This document shows, one piece after another, positions 33,843-42,162 of a stretch of 64,000 nucleotides of DNA. This DNA comes from Arthrobacter sp. 24S4-2 (GTDB lineage: Bacteria > Actinomycetota > Actinomycetes > Actinomycetales > Micrococcaceae): the NCBI RefSeq assembly GCF_005280255.1, contig NZ_CP040018.1:1674001-1738000 (forward strand), read 5' to 3'. Position 1 is the stretch's first letter, and every line of letters begins with the position of its first letter. The position numbers were made by a program, and so were the translations under genes. Below the pieces are notes generated by a model, which did not search any database, was not told the origin of the DNA, and saw only the letters and a program-made list of their open reading frames with translations.

Positions 33843-33921
33843 GGCGTCCTGTCTGGCAACCGCTCTGCGCCGTAGACTGGTGCGGAGCATGAACAGCTGA
33901 ACAGCATGAAGGAAGCAAAAA

Positions 33922-34506
33922 GTGACAGTGGACATTCAACGGCAGATACCTGCGTCATTTGACCGCGTGCAGCGGAACGAATACGGCTACAACGCCAAGC
34001 AGGTGGACCAGTTCCTGCAGCGCGCACGGGTATCCTTCGAGAACCCGCATGCTGCCGCCGAGGCCATCAAGAGTGCCGACGTCCGGGCAGTCTCTTTTGA
34101 TCCGGTCAAAGGCGGCTACGCGGCTGCCGGCGTAGACGCCGCGCTGGACCGTCTCGAGGACGCTTTTGCGCGGCGCGAACGGGACGACCTCATCGCCGCC
34201 CGCGGCGAGGACGCGTGGCTCCGCGAGATCGGCAAACTGTCCGGCCTCCTCCGCGGACGGCTCCACCGGACCGACGGCGACCGGTTCCGCCGGCCCGCCG
34301 GCACCCGCGGGCGCAGCTACAACACGGTGGACGTGGACAACCTGTGCCACGACCTCATCGGCTACCTCGAGCACGACCAGCCGCTGAGCGTGGACAACGT
34401 CCGCCGTGCGGTCTTCCGCCAGGCCAAGGGCAAGGACGGCTACGAGGAAACTCAGGTGGATGCCTTCCTGGACCGTGTGGTTGAGCTCATGGCCGCCATC
34501 GACTGA
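33922..34506 (+). CDS. DivIVA-repeat protein
   Basis: A 194-residue protein from GTG 33922, with GAAGGAAG ahead. It has three copies of the short DivIVA-like segment (x-F-x3-K-x-GY-x4-VD-x-FL): residues 13-36 (YGYNAKQVDQFLQ), about 56-80 (KGGYAAAGVDAALDR) and about 162-190 (GYEETQVDAFLDRVVELM). Classical DivIVA/Wag31 has one such domain plus a long coiled coil; here the coiled coil is absent. It is annotated as a DivIVA-domain repeat protein of unknown role. Polar-growth or envelope links are inferred from the domain. Confidence 0.85.
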   Translation: MTVDIQRQIPASFDRVQRNEYGYNAKQVDQFLQRARVSFENPHAAAEAIKSADVRAVSFDPVKGGYAAAGVDAALDRLEDAFARRERDDLIAARGEDAWLREIGKLSGLLRGRLHRTDGDRFRRPAGTRGRSYNTVDVDNLCHDLIGYLEHDQPLSVDNVRRAVFRQAKGKDGYEETQVDAFLDRVVELMAAID

Positions 34507-34537
34507 ACGGTGGTTACGGACGGCCTGACGCCGCCGC

Positions 34538-36007
34538 TTAGCGTTCGGTCGCCAGCGGCCGTTCCGGCGTGTGGAGCCTAGTCATCACCCTGGTCAGGGT
34601 CCGCGGCACACGGGCCTTCGTGGCACGGGACACCAGGATCATCACAGCGAATGCTGCCGGCACGGTCCAGGCGGCCGGCTGGGCCAGCCAGGCCGGAGTG
34701 GCCGTGCCCGACCCGGACACGGCTCCGGCCACCATAGCCCCGCCGCAGAGGACCCCGCCGGTCGCCATGCCGGCAATCGCTCCCGCGTCGGTGAGGCCGC
34801 GCCACCAGATCCCCAGCAGCAGTGCGGGGCAGATCGTCGAAGCGGTGAACGCGAAAACCAGGCCCACGCTGCCGGCCAGTGCCAGCGAGTCGGTTGTGAA
34901 GGCGAAGCCGAGCGGCACGGTTGCTGAAATCAGTGCCGCCAGCCGGAAGCCCCGGACACTTCCGCCCAGCACGTCCTGGCTGATGACGCCGGCGAGGGAC
35001 ACCACCAGGCCCGACGTGGTGGACAGGAACGCCGCGAAGGCACCCGCCACCACGAGGGCGGAGAGCATGTCGCCGGCCGGCCCGCCGACCAGCCTGCCGG
35101 GCAACAGGAGGACCAGGGCATCCGCCCTGCCGCCCTCCGCCAGGCCGGGAGCGAACATCCGTCCCGCCAACCCGTACGCCGTGGGGAACAGATAGAAAAC
35201 GGAAAGCAGTCCCAGAACGATCAGCGTGGTGCGGCGCGCTGAATGCCCATCGGGGTTGGTGTAGAACCGCACCAGGACATGCGGCAGCCCAAGGGTGCCG
35301 AAGAGCAGGGCAACCAACAACGAGATGTTTTGGTAAGGGCCGGACGGGGCAAGGCCGGTGGGATTGGCATTGGCTTCGGCGATTGCCGGAGTCCCGTTGC
35401 CGGCGAGGACCAGGGCGATAAACACGATCGGTACCGCCAGCGCAGTCAGCTTCAGCCAGTACTGGAAAGCCTGCACAAAGGTGATGGAGCGCATTCCGCC
35501 GGCAACCACGGTGAGGCACACCACGATGACCACCGCCACCGATCCCACCCAGGACGGCAGGCCCGTGGTGATCCGAATGGTCAGGGCGGCGCCGTGGAGC
35601 TGCGGCACAATGTACAGCCAGCCCACCACCACAACCACGAGGCTGGTGACGCGGCGGACCCGGCGCGAATCCAGGCGTACTTCGGTGAAATCCGGAATCG
35701 TATAGGCACCGGAGCGCCGTAGCGGGGCGGCAACGAAGAGCAGCAGCATGAGGTATCCGGCGGTGTAGCCGATGGGAAACCAGAGCGCGTCGGTGCCGGA
35801 GAGCAGGATCAGTCCGGCCACGCCCAGGAAGCTGGCCGCAGAGAGGTATTCGCCGCCGATCGCGGACGCATTCCACCAGGGCCTGACTGTCCGGGACGCC
35901 ACGTAGAAGTCGCCGGTGGTACGGGAAATGCGCAAGCCGTAAAACCCGATGACGGCCGTGGCCACGGACACGGCAACGAAGGCCGAGATGGCCACTACCG
36001 GGTTCAA
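34538..36007 (-). CDS. Sodium:solute symporter, acetate/pyruvate-type
   Basis: A 489-residue protein from TTG 36007, giving MNPVVAISAFVAVSVATAVI at the start, 8 bases after the stop of the small gene. About 13 helices. SSS signatures: SRTVRPWWNASAIGGEYLSA near 43-62, AAFLSTTSGLVVSLAGVISQ near 350, and YGLAGRMFAPG. The sequence resembles MctC/ActP monocarboxylate symporters. It is co-transcribed with a 116-residue membrane protein and a LytTR response regulator. Substrate inferred: acetate, pyruvate or another short-chain acid. Confidence 0.88.
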   Translation of the reverse strand: MNPVVAISAFVAVSVATAVIGFYGLRISRTTGDFYVASRTVRPWWNASAIGGEYLSAASFLGVAGLILLSGTDALWFPIGYTAGYLMLLLFVAAPLRRSGAYTIPDFTEVRLDSRRVRRVTSLVVVVVGWLYIVPQLHGAALTIRITTGLPSWVGSVAVVIVVCLTVVAGGMRSITFVQAFQYWLKLTALAVPIVFIALVLAGNGTPAIAEANANPTGLAPSGPYQNISLLVALLFGTLGLPHVLVRFYTNPDGHSARRTTLIVLGLLSVFYLFPTAYGLAGRMFAPGLAEGGRADALVLLLPGRLVGGPAGDMLSALVVAGAFAAFLSTTSGLVVSLAGVISQDVLGGSVRGFRLAALISATVPLGFAFTTDSLALAGSVGLVFAFTASTICPALLLGIWWRGLTDAGAIAGMATGGVLCGGAMVAGAVSGSGTATPAWLAQPAAWTVPAAFAVMILVSRATKARVPRTLTRVMTRLHTPERPLATER

Positions 36008-36014
36008 GGCCGCC

Positions 36015-36365
36015 TCACCGTTCCTCCGCCAGGTCCCGATACCGGGCCTCGTTGCGGGCCGCCGTCCGGATGTACAGCCAGGCACTGAGGCCGATCACGG
36101 GGTAGATGCCGGCGCCCAGCAGGAGCCAGCCGAAGGGGATGCCAGCGATTTTCGATTCCGCCAGCCCGGGAACCAGCCCCAGCAGAACAGGAAAGGCAAA
36201 CAGGATCAGCAGGAAGCATGCGGCCACTACCAGCGCGAGCCGCAGCTGGGAGCGGATCAGGGACCGGACGAACACCTGCCCCACTTCGGATTCCTCGGCG
36301 GCCTCGCGGGAATCCACCACCGGCCTCGCGGCGGACCGCGGGGCCGTCACCCGGACGCGCGTCAT
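36015..36365 (-). CDS. Small symporter-associated membrane protein (DUF485-like)
   Basis: A 116-residue protein with two membrane helices (about 40-60 and 79-98), a basic N-terminus with repeated Arg, and C-terminal AARNEARYRDLAEER. Such DUF485-like partners are usually encoded immediately before sodium:solute symporters; the order here matches the actP partner at 38568. It likely helps assembly or function of the symporter. Its stop overlaps the symporter leader. Confidence 0.75.
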   Translation of the reverse strand: MTRVRVTAPRSAARPVVDSREAAEESEVGQVFVRSLIRSQLRLALVVAACFLLILFAFPVLLGLVPGLAESKIAGIPFGWLLLGAGIYPVIGLSAWLYIRTAARNEARYRDLAEER

Positions 36366-37081
36366 GCCTGCGGCCGGATCCGGGTGGTTTCGAGCTTCTC
36401 CCGTACCGAGGGAAGGTGCCGGCGGCTAATGGGCAGCTCGGCTCCCGCCACGGTGACGCTCGGTCGGGCGGCGGCCAGCTTCATGTGGCTGACATGGTTG
36501 AGGGCGATCAGGTAGGAGCGGTGCGTGCGGAGGAATCCTGCCTCGGCCCACTGCTGCTCCAGATCGGCCAGGGGAACACGGATCAGGAAGCTGGCATCGG
36601 CGGTGTGCAGCCGGGCGTAGTCGCCCTGGGCCTGGACATACGTGACGTCGTCGCGCCGGATCATCCGGGTGGTGCCGCCCAGGTCCACGGTGATCATCTC
36701 CGGCGCAGTGGCCCCGTCCTTCATGAGCTCGCTGATGCGGCCAACGGATCGGGCCAGGCGTTCAGCGCGCACGGGTTTCAGCAGGTAGTCGACGGCGGCA
36801 AGCTCGAAGGCTTCCAGCGCGCATTCCTCGTCGGCCGTGACAAAAACCACCGCCGGCGGATTGCTGCTGCGTGAGATGGCGCGGGCGATGTCCAGGCCCG
36901 ACAGTGCCGGCATGTGGATGTCGAGGAACACGGCGTCCACGGCTTCGGCGTCCAGCACCCGGAGGGCTTCGGCCCCGGACGAGGCCCGGTGCACCGCGCC
37001 GATCCTGTCATCCCGCCCAAGCAGGAAAGCGAGCTCCTCGACGGCGGGGAGTTCGTCGTCGGCGACGAGGACGTTGATCAT
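36362..37081 (-). CDS. LytTR-family response regulator
   Basis: A 239-residue regulator. The receiver has Asp8/Asp9, phospho-acceptor Asp54 in FLDIHMP and the conserved Lys in YLLKPVRAERL near 102. The C-terminal LytTR DNA-binding domain (about 130-230) includes LRTHRSYLIALNHV and PISRRHLPSVREKL. It is partnered with the LytS-like kinase at 37171, read from the same strand. The divergent symporter gene at 38948 is the likely main target. Confidence 0.92.
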   Translation of the reverse strand: MINVLVADDELPAVEELAFLLGRDDRIGAVHRASSGAEALRVLDAEAVDAVFLDIHMPALSGLDIARAISRSSNPPAVVFVTADEECALEAFELAAVDYLLKPVRAERLARSVGRISELMKDGATAPEMITVDLGGTTRMIRRDDVTYVQAQGDYARLHTADASFLIRVPLADLEQQWAEAGFLRTHRSYLIALNHVSHMKLAAARPSVTVAGAELPISRRHLPSVREKLETTRIRPQA

Positions 37082-37170
37082 GCTTCTAGATTATCCCGGC
37101 GGCCCGCATCCCGCGGTGTTGTCGGCCAGAATCCCGGTGTCCAGTCGGCTGGTGGTCCGGTGGCCCGCCG

Positions 37171-38388
37171 TCAGGCATCGTGGCTGGGCTGCGACTTGGG
37201 CACCCGCATGGTGATCAGCGTGCCCTCGCCGGGAGCCGTTTCGATGACCAGGCCGTTGTCCTCGCCGTAGACCTGGCGGAGCCGGGCGTCGACGTTGCGC
37301 AGTCCCACATGGTCTCCGTCGCTGTGCCCGGCAAGCACGGACCGCAGCTGTTCCGGATCCATCCCCACGCCGTCGTCCTCGATGGTGACTTCGGCGAAGG
37401 CGCCGGAGTCATTCGCCGCAATGGTGATGTGCCCGGGACCCTCTTTGGCCTCCAGGCCATGCCGGACGGCATTTTCGACCAGCGGCTGCAGGCTGAGGAA
37501 CGGGATTACGGTGCTAAGCACTTCCGGTGCGATCCGCAGGCTGACCTGCACGCGGTCGCCGAACCTCGCCCGTTCAAGCAGCAGGTACCGGTCGATGCAG
37601 CGGAGCTCTTCAGCGAGGGTGGTGAAGTCCCCGTGCCGGCGGAAGGAGTACCGGGTGAAGTCCGCAAATTCGACCACAAGCTCACGGGCCCGCACCGGAT
37701 CCGTGTTGATGAAGGACGCAATGGCGTTGAGGGAGTTGTAGATGAAGTGCGGGCTGATCTGGGCGCGGAGTGCCCGGACCTCGGCTTCCATCAGGAGAGT
37801 CCGTGAGGCGTCGAGTTCGGCGAGTTCAACCTGGGCCGCCACCCAGTCGGCCACTTCGCCGGTGGCCCTGACCAGTCCGGCCCCAGCGGACGGTGCGAAG
37901 GCGGCCACTACCCCCACCACCCGTGCGCCGGCCTTGATCGGGGCGATGACGGCAGCGCGCTCCAGGTCAGGAGTGATGAGCCCGGAGGCTGTATCGCCGG
38001 CGAGCATCTGCAGCTCGCCGGCCGGGATCACGGCGGTGTGGCCGCTCTCGAGGACCCGGGCCGCGAGCCCCATGAGCGCCGGCCTGAGTTCCTCGGCCGC
38101 GCCGTCCCAGGCGAGCACCCCGGACGTGTCGGTGATGGCGAAGGCATCGGAGCCCAGGAGCGTGCGCAGCTGCCGGCTGGCTTTGGCCGCGCCGGCGGGG
38201 TTCAGCCCCGTGCGCAGGTGCTGTCCGGCCCGGGACGCGGCGTGCAGTGTCCGGTACGTTGCGCGCTCGGCATCGGTGCCCAGTTCGCGGAAGGAGCGCA
38301 GGACTTTGAGGCCCACGGCGACGACGACGGCGATCGCCATCGCGATGACGGCGAGGGCCGCAGCGGTGAACAAGGGGGAGTCCGGCAT
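37171..38388 (-). CDS. LytS-like sensor histidine kinase
   Basis: A 405-residue kinase from ATG 38388; TACGCT 7 bases upstream fits a leaderless message. One N-terminal helix (about 5-30) precedes a GAF-like sensory domain (about 60-190). The His_kinase domain has ALRAQISPHFIYNSLNAI (phospho-acceptor His in PHF near 212) and a HATPase with LVENAVRHGLE and DDGVGMD. This is the LytS/YehU/BtsS class. With no large extracellular part, it may sense a cytosolic or membrane signal. Homologues (BtsS, YpdA) detect pyruvate; pyruvate or acetate sensing is likely given its symporter neighbours. Confidence 0.88.
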   Translation of the reverse strand: MPDSPLFTAAALAVIAMAIAVVVAVGLKVLRSFRELGTDAERATYRTLHAASRAGQHLRTGLNPAGAAKASRQLRTLLGSDAFAITDTSGVLAWDGAAEELRPALMGLAARVLESGHTAVIPAGELQMLAGDTASGLITPDLERAAVIAPIKAGARVVGVVAAFAPSAGAGLVRATGEVADWVAAQVELAELDASRTLLMEAEVRALRAQISPHFIYNSLNAIASFINTDPVRARELVVEFADFTRYSFRRHGDFTTLAEELRCIDRYLLLERARFGDRVQVSLRIAPEVLSTVIPFLSLQPLVENAVRHGLEAKEGPGHITIAANDSGAFAEVTIEDDGVGMDPEQLRSVLAGHSDGDHVGLRNVDARLRQVYGEDNGLVIETAPGEGTLITMRVPKSQPSHDA

Positions 38389-38486
38389 GTTGCCCAGCGT
38401 AGCGGCGGGTGCCGTTTGGCGCAGCATCAGGACCGCTGAGCGACGGCCAGCGGACTTCTCTGGAATGTAGGCAAGTCACGCGTCAG

Positions 38487-38502
38487 AGTGATTGCAGTCA
38501 CA
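38487..38502. promoter_or_regulatory. CRP/GlxR-type site upstream of DUF485-actP
   Basis: AGTGA-TTGCAG-TCACA, 9 of 10 matches to TGTGA-N6-TCACA, 66 bp before the first gene of the symporter operon and 99 bp from the kinase start. Confidence 0.6.
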
Positions 38503-38567
38503 CTGGCCGGAAGCTGTGTCCAGAGGATCAGGAAGCCGGTGTGCACGGCAAGTCTCAATGAGGAGGA

Positions 38568-38951
38568 ATGATGGGTAACGATGCCCGAACTCCGGACGCA
38601 ACGGCGTCCGTGGACTTTAAGCAAGTCCAGTCGACCGAACAGTTCCAGGAACTGCGCAAACGTCACCGCAGCTTTGTCTTTCCCATGGCCGTGGCGTTCC
38701 TGCTCTGGTACTTCGCCTACGTCCTGCTGGCCGACTACGCCGTTGGCTTCATGTCCACCAAGGTCTGGGGCAACATCAACATCGGGCTCATCCTGGGCCT
38801 GCTGCAGTTCGTGTCCACCTTCGCCATCACGGGCTGGTACGTGAGCTACTCAAACCGGCGGCTTGATCCCATCGCCGCCGAGATCCGCCATGAAATCGAA
38901 GGCCACGAGTTCGACAAGGCCGGCAACCGAGTGGGCGGGACAGCAAAATGA
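38568..38951 (+). CDS. DUF485 membrane protein, partner of the acetate-type symporter
   Basis: A 127-residue protein. ATG 38568 or ATG 38571 is the start; GGAGG ends at 38566, so 38571 has the better spacing. Two helices (about 41-61 and 73-95) follow FRKRHRSFVFPMAVAF-like basic residues; the region KRHRSFVFPMAVAFLLWYF is the DUF485 (PF04341) signature. Such proteins sit before ActP/MctC symporters and are needed for or regulate them. The stop overlaps the symporter start. Confidence 0.88.
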   Translation: MMGNDARTPDATASVDFKQVQSTEQFQELRKRHRSFVFPMAVAFLLWYFAYVLLADYAVGFMSTKVWGNINIGLILGLLQFVSTFAITGWYVSYSNRRLDPIAAEIRHEIEGHEFDKAGNRVGGTAK

Positions 38952-40564
38952 TCGGAATGGTTCCGGCGGTCAACGTCGCCGCCCTCAAGGACACCACACT
39001 GCTGAACATGGGCATTTTCGCCCTATTCGTCGCGGTCACTATGTTTATCGTGATCCGTGCCAGCCGCAACAATAAGACGGCGGCTGACTACTACGCGGCC
39101 GGGCGTTCGTTCACGGGCCCGCAGAACGGCACCGCCATCGCCGGCGACTACCTCTCGGCGGCCTCGTTCCTAGGGATCACCGGTGCCATCGCCATCAACG
39201 GGTATGACGGATTCATGTATTCCATCGGCTTCCTCGTTGCCTGGCTCGTGGCCCTGCTGCTCGTGGCCGAACTGCTCAGAAACACGGGCAAATTCACCAT
39301 GGCGGATGTGCTCTCCTTCCGGCTGAAGCAGCGCCCTGTCCGGATCGCGGCAGCCATTTCCACCTTGGCCGTCTGCTTCTTCTACCTCCTGGCCCAGATG
39401 GCCGGTGCCGGCAGCCTCATCTCCCTGCTGCTGGGCATCAGCGACTGGGGCGGACAGGCCCTGGTGATCGTCGTCGTCGGCGCCCTCATGATCATGTACG
39501 TACTGATCGGCGGCATGAAGGGCACCACCTGGGTCCAGATCATCAAGGCGATGCTCCTGATCGCGGGTGCTGCAGTCATGACGTTCTGGGTCCTGGCCAT
39601 ATACGGCTTCAACCTCTCCGACCTGCTCGGCGGTGCGGTGGAAACCTCGGGCAACCCGAACATGCTCAACCCGGGCCTGCAGTACGGCAAGACCGAAACG
39701 TCCAAGCTGGACTTCATGTCGCTTGGCCTGGCCCTGGTGCTCGGCACCGCGGCCCTGCCGCACGTGCTCATGCGTTTCTACACGGTGCCCACGGCCAAAG
39801 AGGCCCGCAAGTCCGTGGTCTGGTCCATCTGGCTGATCGGCATCTTCTACCTGTTCACCCTGGTCCTGGGCTACGGTGCCGCTGCCCTGGTGGGCGCCGA
39901 CACCATCAAGTCGGCTCCGGGCGGCGTCAACTCCGCTGCACCGCTGCTCGCCTTCCACCTTGGCGGACCGCTGCTCCTCGGCTTCATCTCGGCGGTGGCA
40001 TTCGCCACCATCCTCGCCGTGGTTGCCGGCCTCACCATCACTGCTGCGGCGTCGTTTGCCCATGACATCTACGCCAACGTGATTGCGAAGGGGAAGGCCG
40101 ACGCCGACACTGAAGTAAAGGTGGCACGGCGCACCGTGGTGGTCATCGGCCTCCTGGCCATTGTCGGCGGCATCTTCGCCAACGGCCAGAATGTGGCCTT
40201 CCTGGTGGCGCTCGCCTTCGCGGTCGCGGCTTCGGCGAACCTGCCCACGATCGTCTACTCGCTGTTCTGGCGCAGGTTCACCACCCAGGGCGCAGTCTGG
40301 AGCATGTACGGCGGTCTGGCGTCGGCGATCATCCTGATCGCGCTGTCACCGGTGGTTTCGGGTGCCAAGACATCGATGATCCCGGGATCCAACTTCGCGA
40401 TTTTCCCACTGAGCAACCCGGGCATCGTGTCCATTCCGCTCGCGTTCTTCCTGGGCTGGCTGGGCACCGTGCTGGACAAGAAGCTGGAAGACACCACCAA
40501 GCAGGCCGAGATGGAAGTCCGCTCCCTCACGGGGGTGGGCGCCGAGAAGGCCGTGGATCACTGA
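38948..40564 (+). CDS. actP: Cation:acetate-type symporter (ActP/MctC)
   Basis: A 538-residue symporter with about 13 helices. Segments RSFTGPQNGTAIAGDYLSAA (near 52-71), LLAQMAGAGSLISLLLG (near 152) and HVLMRFYTVPTAKEARKS (near 273-290) are typical of acetate/monocarboxylate symporters of the SSS family. It takes up acetate, pyruvate or propionate with sodium or protons. It overlaps the DUF485 gene. A CRP/GlxR-like site and a divergent LytS kinase make regulation by carbon state likely. Confidence 0.92.
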   Translation: MIGMVPAVNVAALKDTTLLNMGIFALFVAVTMFIVIRASRNNKTAADYYAAGRSFTGPQNGTAIAGDYLSAASFLGITGAIAINGYDGFMYSIGFLVAWLVALLLVAELLRNTGKFTMADVLSFRLKQRPVRIAAAISTLAVCFFYLLAQMAGAGSLISLLLGISDWGGQALVIVVVGALMIMYVLIGGMKGTTWVQIIKAMLLIAGAAVMTFWVLAIYGFNLSDLLGGAVETSGNPNMLNPGLQYGKTETSKLDFMSLGLALVLGTAALPHVLMRFYTVPTAKEARKSVVWSIWLIGIFYLFTLVLGYGAAALVGADTIKSAPGGVNSAAPLLAFHLGGPLLLGFISAVAFATILAVVAGLTITAAASFAHDIYANVIAKGKADADTEVKVARRTVVVIGLLAIVGGIFANGQNVAFLVALAFAVAASANLPTIVYSLFWRRFTTQGAVWSMYGGLASAIILIALSPVVSGAKTSMIPGSNFAIFPLSNPGIVSIPLAFFLGWLGTVLDKKLEDTTKQAEMEVRSLTGVGAEKAVDH

Positions 40565-40597
40565 CCCGGCGGCGCTGACCCGACACAACGCCCACAC

Positions 40598-40632
40598 AAC
40601 AGGAGCTCCCGCCGATGGCGGGAGCTCCTGTT
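40598..40632 (+). terminator. Terminator after actP
   Basis: Perfect 16-bp stem, AACAGGAGCTCCCGCC and GGCGGGAGCTCCTGTT around GAT, with T residues after. It can serve both strands (convergent with the next gene). Confidence 0.9.
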
Positions 40633-40666
40633 TGCTAGGGGAGGACCAGGTTCTTAGCCCTGTGGA

Positions 40667-41335
40667 TCAGGCTTTGGGCCGGAGCTTGATGTTGATCATT
40701 TTCATGTCCTTGTTGCCGTCGAAGCGGTAGGCAAGGTCCACTTCCTTGCCGTCGCAGGTGATGATGCCAGCGACGTCGGCGGAGTTGTTGCCGTTTTCCG
40801 TGCTCACCTTGACGTCGTTGTAGCTCGGCTTGCACGTGTTGTTCAGTTCCAGGCTTTGCACTCCGGCGGCGAATTCCTCCTTGGACAACTTGTCCTGCAG
40901 GGCCGGGTCGAGGAAGTCGTCGTACGCCTTGTCGGTGTCTCCCGCGATGACACGTTGGGTGAAGTCGTCCGCGAGGCCCCTGGCCTTGCTGGTTGCGCCG
41001 CCGACGAGGTTGACCAGCAGCACCACTCCCACGATGGCCAGCAGCAGAACTCCGCCAGCAATGCCCAGTACGATCCACACTTTCCGGCGGCTCTTCACCG
41101 GCGGCTGTTGGCCTGGTGCGCCATACGGCCCGGGCACGCCATATTGCTCTTGCTGGCCGGGCGGCGCGTACGGCGGTACCGGCGGTTGAGGCGCTCCGTG
41201 CTGCGGCGCTCCATACTGTGGTGCTCCGTACTGCGGCGCTTCATACTGCGGGCCGGGCGGCTGCGGGACGGCCGGCTGCTGCCACTGGGGCGGCCCGCCG
41301 GCATCCGGCTGGTACGGTTCCTGAGGATTGCTCAA
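40667..41335 (-). CDS. Membrane-anchored protein with a Pro/Gln-rich N-terminus and extracytoplasmic domain
   Basis: A 222-residue protein from TTG 41335 (GGAAAGG seven bases upstream; TTG 41341 is a weaker choice). Residues 1-75 are Pro/Gln/Tyr/Gly-rich with repeated APQYG units, a cytosolic low-complexity tail. One helix (about 86-110, VWIVLGIAGGVLLLAIVGVV) follows. The rest is an extracytoplasmic domain of about 110 residues with a Cys pair (NTC, ITC), similar in form to DUF4878-like proteins. Function unknown. Confidence 0.65.
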   Translation of the reverse strand: MSNPQEPYQPDAGGPPQWQQPAVPQPPGPQYEAPQYGAPQYGAPQHGAPQPPVPPYAPPGQQEQYGVPGPYGAPGQQPPVKSRRKVWIVLGIAGGVLLLAIVGVVLLVNLVGGATSKARGLADDFTQRVIAGDTDKAYDDFLDPALQDKLSKEEFAAGVQSLELNNTCKPSYNDVKVSTENGNNSADVAGIITCDGKEVDLAYRFDGNKDMKMINIKLRPKA

Positions 41336-41504
41336 GATCAAGCCTTTCCGGCAGCCGCCCTGGCCACTGCCTGATGCACGGGCCGTTCACGGCCGCGATG
41401 GGTTTTACTCGAACCCAGCCTATAGCCCCGGGCCCCCGTGACTTCTTTCCTTTACCGGCACACGGCCACGCTTTACCGGCACAGCGTCACGCTGACGTAA
41501 ATCC

Positions 41505-41978
41505 CTAACCCGCGGCAGGGCCACGCTCAAGCAGCGGCTGGATCCGGAAAGGGATCAGCTCGCCCATCGCCAGCGCGGTATCCGTCCGGTCCACTCCGTC
41601 GCAGGCCAGGATCTTGCCGTTGATGCGGAACAGGTCCTCGGCGTCCAGTGCCACCACCCGCAACAGGAGGTCTGCCGAGCCGGTCAGGCCGTAGCCTTCC
41701 AGGATTTCCGGGATGCCCGCCAGGTCCACGGCCAGCTGGCCCAGCTTCTGCTGCTGGACGTGGACCGAGATAAACGCCATCAGCGGGTATCCCAGGGCGG
41801 CAGGATTGATCCGCCGTTCAAAGGTAAGGAAGACGTGCTTCTTCTCCAGCTGGGCCATCCGGGCCTGGACCGTATTCCTGGACAACCCCAGTTTCTGCGC
41901 CAACGCCACGACTGTCCGCCTGGGGTCCTTCGCGAGTGCCGAGAGGAGTCGGGTGTCGGTGCCATCCAAAGCTTGCAT
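41505..41978 (-). CDS. Lrp/AsnC-family regulator, probably of bkd
   Basis: A 157-residue protein from ATG 41978; TAGCCT seven bases ahead suggests a leaderless message. The N-terminal HTH (about 1-50) includes LDGTDTRLLSALAKDPRRTV and LAQKLGLSRNTVQARMAQLE; the C-terminal RAM domain (about 65-145) should bind an amino acid. Divergent from the bkd operon, it is the expected local regulator (a BkdR-like role). Ligand: probably Leu, Ile or Val, by inference. Confidence 0.88.
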   Translation of the reverse strand: MQALDGTDTRLLSALAKDPRRTVVALAQKLGLSRNTVQARMAQLEKKHVFLTFERRINPAALGYPLMAFISVHVQQQKLGQLAVDLAGIPEILEGYGLTGSADLLLRVVALDAEDLFRINGKILACDGVDRTDTALAMGELIPFRIQPLLERGPAAG

Positions 41979-42062
41979 AATGCGCAAGGCTAGCACGGTG
42001 GATGGTCGGCAGACAGTGCATTCTGCTCAGTATTTTCGGCAGTGGTTGTACCCATTGAGCAT

Positions 42063-42078
42063 TGTGAGTATGGTCACA
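42063..42078. promoter_or_regulatory. Perfect CRP/GlxR box between the Lrp gene and bkdA
   Basis: TGTGA-GTATGG-TCACA, a perfect match to the CRP/GlxR consensus, inside the 7-bp palindrome ATTGTGA/TCACAAT (42061-42080). It lies 100 bp before the bkdA start. Confidence 0.8.
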
Positions 42079-42162
42079 ATTATCCGGGGCAACGGCGCCC
42101 GGGCGGCTGGCGTGCACGGGGATCACGAGTCCCTTGAGCGGCGGTGACACGACGTATGAAGG

